From: Pseudomonas sp. RC10 | GTDB lineage: Bacteria; Pseudomonadota; Gammaproteobacteria; Pseudomonadales; Pseudomonadaceae | Length of the DNA stretch: 64,000 nucleotides | Direction of reading: 5' to 3' | Assembly: GCF_038397775.1 (NCBI RefSeq) | Contig: NZ_CP151650.1 | Location: 4,402,001-4,466,000, forward strand | Shown: piece by piece, positions 62,426-64,000 of the stretch | Layout: each line of letters begins with the position of its first letter | Position numbering within the stretch: position 1 is the stretch's first letter | The notes under the pieces: generated by a model | What the model saw: the letters and a program-made list of their open reading frames with translations, nothing else | Told to the model about the DNA's origin: nothing | Databases searched by the model: none | Translations under genes and position numbers: made by a program

Positions 62426-64000
62426 TTATACCGAAAGCTCGACCAACAGCTTGTTCAAACGGCGCACGTACGCCGCCGGGTCTTTCAAACTGTCACCCGC
62501 CGCCAGCGCAGCCTGATCGAACAGGATGTGCGACAACTCGCTGAAGCGGTCTTCGCTCTGTTCGTTGTCCAGCTTGCCGATCAATGGATGAGTCGGGTTG
62601 AATTCGAAGATTGGCTTGGAGTCCGGCACTTTCTGGCCGCTGGCTTCCAGGATCTGGCGCATCTGCAGGCCAAGGTCCTGCTCGCCGATGGCCAGAATCG
62701 CAGGCGAATCGGTCAGGCGGTGAGAAACGCGCACCTCGCTGACGGCATCACCCAAGGCGGCTTTCAGGCGCTCGATCAAACCTTCCTTGTCCTTGGCGAC
62801 TTCTTCCTGAGCCTTCTTGTCCTCTTCCGAGTCCAGCTTGCCCAGGTCCAGATCGCCACGGGCGACGTCGACAAAACCCTTGCCGTCGAAGTCGCTCAGG
62901 TAGCTCATCAGCCACTCGTCGATTCGGTCGGTCAGCAGCAGCACTTCGATGCCTTTCTTGCGGAAGACTTCCAGGTGCGGGCTGTTCTTGACCTGCGCAT
63001 AGCTTTCGCCAGTGAGGTAGTAAATCTTGTCCTGACCTTCCTTGGCGCGTGCCAAGTAGTCAGCCAGCGACACGCTCTGCTCGCCAGTCTCGTCGGAGGT
63101 CGCGGCGAAACGCAGCAGGCCGGCGATCTTCTCTTTGTTGGCGAAGTCTTCGGCCGGGCCTTCTTTCATTACCTGACCAAAGTTTTTCCAGAAGCCTTTG
63201 TATTCTTCCGGCTGGTTCTTCGCCAGTTTTTCCAGCATGTCCAGCACGCGCTTGGTCAGTGCGGACTTCATCGAATCGATGATCGGGTCTTTCTGGAGAA
63301 TTTCGCGAGACACGTTCAGCGACAGGTCGTTGGAGTCCACCACACCCTTGATGAAGCGCAGGTACAGCGGCAGGAACGACTCGGCCTGATCCATGACGAA
63401 CACGCGCTGCACGTACAACTTCAGACCACGCGGCGCTTCACGCTGATACAGGTCGAAGGGCGCACGGGCCGGGACGTACAGCAGCGAGTTGTACTCAAGC
63501 TTGCCTTCTACCTTGTTGTGGCTCCAGCTCAGCGGGTTCTCGAAGTCGTGGGCGATGTGCTTGTAGAACTCCTGGTATTCCTCGTCCTTCACCTCGGTGC
63601 GAGGACGGGTCCACAGGGCGCTGGCGCGGTTGACGGTTTCCCATTCTTCCGCTGGCGCAGGCTCGCCTTCCACGGCGTTCTGCTCTTTCGGCAATTCGAT
63701 CGGCAGGGCGATGTGGTCGGAGTACTTCTTGATGATGTTGCGCAGACGATAGCCGTCAGCGAATTCGTTTTCGGCCGGTTTGAGGTGCAGCACGATACGG
63801 GTGCCACGATCGGCCTTCTCGACGGTCGCCACTTCAAAGTCGCCCTCGCCTTTCGAAGACCAGTGCACGCCTTCGCTGGCAGGTGTGCCGGCACGACGGC
63901 TGTACACGTCCACCTTGTCGGCGACGATGAAGGCCGAATAGAAGCCCACGCCGAACTGACCGATCAGGTGCGAGTCCTTCTTCTGATCACCGGTCAGGTT
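62426..64000 (-). CDS. htpG: HtpG: Hsp90 chaperone (5' end outside window)
   Basis: ATP-dependent chaperone; about 525 residues are in the window and the N-terminal 110 or so are cut off. Reading backward from the edge, the first residues are [20 protein letters not shown], the third ATP-lid motif of Hsp90. The middle domain ([40 protein letters not shown]) and the C-terminal dimerisation part ([30 protein letters not shown]) follow. The order of motifs and length match HtpG (about 634 residues in full). Confidence 0.95.
   Translation of the reverse strand, partial: NLTGDQKKDSHLIGQFGVGFYSAFIVADKVDVYSRRAGTPASEGVHWSSKGEGDFEVATVEKADRGTRIVLHLKPAENEFADGYRLRNIIKKYSDHIALPIELPKEQNAVEGEPAPAEEWETVNRASALWTRPRTEVKDEEYQEFYKHIAHDFENPLSWSHNKVEGKLEYNSLLYVPARAPFDLYQREAPRGLKLYVQRVFVMDQAESFLPLYLRFIKGVVDSNDLSLNVSREILQKDPIIDSMKSALTKRVLDMLEKLAKNQPEEYKGFWKNFGQVMKEGPAEDFANKEKIAGLLRFAATSDETGEQSVSLADYLARAKEGQDKIYYLTGESYAQVKNSPHLEVFRKKGIEVLLLTDRIDEWLMSYLSDFDGKGFVDVARGDLDLGKLDSEEDKKAQEEVAKDKEGLIERLKAALGDAVSEVRVSHRLTDSPAILAIGEQDLGLQMRQILEASGQKVPDSKPIFEFNPTHPLIGKLDNEQSEDRFSELSHILFDQAALAAGDSLKDPAAYVRRLNKLLVELSV

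Overview
The window is chromosomal DNA from a high-GC gammaproteobacterium, almost certainly a Pseudomonas of the fluorescens/syringae side. The support is a psl-type exopolysaccharide operon, the gpsA - hybrid kinase - fabA - fabB block, uvrB beside an aromatic/aspartate-type aminotransferase, and Pseudomonas-style REP elements containing GTAGGAGCGAATTC. No database search was possible. Product names rest on recognised protein families, gene order and motifs read from the sequence. No rRNA, tRNA, CRISPR array or insertion sequence was seen.

Layout. (1) 1-12714, plus strand: a nearly complete psl operon (pslB cut by the window edge, then pslD-E-F-G-H-I-J, a hexapeptide acyltransferase, and pslK), with overlapping or nearly abutting genes. 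pslC is missing from its usual place. A soluble acyltransferase sits between pslJ and pslK. (2) 12721-18019, minus strand: a LysR regulator, a VOC protein, a class III CoA-transferase and an EmrA/EmrB-like efflux pair. (3) 18168-21944: a lone GT2 glycosyltransferase, the molybdenum-cofactor genes moeA-moaB divergent from mobA, and a small lipoprotein with a strong terminator. (4) 22228-27900: a PAAR-RHS polymorphic toxin with an HNH/EndoVII-like tip, its presumed immunity gene, then displaced and decaying second and third tip/immunity modules in AT-richer DNA. (5) 27942-35484: a catabolic cluster with a LysR-type regulator carrying two winged-helix domains, divergent from an amidohydrolase, a 4,5-dihydroxyphthalate-decarboxylase-like protein, a dicarboxylate symporter, an OprB-like porin, GalB (4-oxalomesaconate hydratase) and GalC (4-carboxy-4-hydroxy-2-oxoadipate aldolase). 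(6) 35485-43662: a secreted esterase, a four-copy 150-bp tandem repeat, an MFS transporter, a DUF1275 protein, a PotD-like binding protein overlapping a membrane diguanylate cyclase, a VOC protein and a GNAT acetyltransferase. (7) 44036-64000: housekeeping and signalling genes (uvrB, aminotransferase, two-component system, AI-2E permease, two hydrolases, thioesterase, sixA, gpsA, hybrid kinase, fabA-fabB, pirin, dienelactone hydrolase, htpG cut by the window edge).

How the genes work together. The psl genes would make, polymerise, flip and export a mannose-containing biofilm polysaccharide. The catabolic cluster looks like a self-contained uptake-and-degradation unit for an aromatic-derived polycarboxylate such as 2-pyrone-4,6-dicarboxylate, ending in pyruvate and oxaloacetate. 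It has no ring-cleavage dioxygenase and no GalD tautomerase. The RHS locus is a competition system with a record of tip replacement. The binding protein/diguanylate cyclase pair resembles NspS/MbaA of Vibrio and may couple a small-molecule ligand to c-di-GMP, and so possibly to biofilm.

The most promising candidates for something undescribed are the aromatic-acid unit with its tandem-HTH regulator and two unassigned enzymes, the RHS tip/immunity array with an unrecognised immunity family, and the binding protein-cyclase pair.
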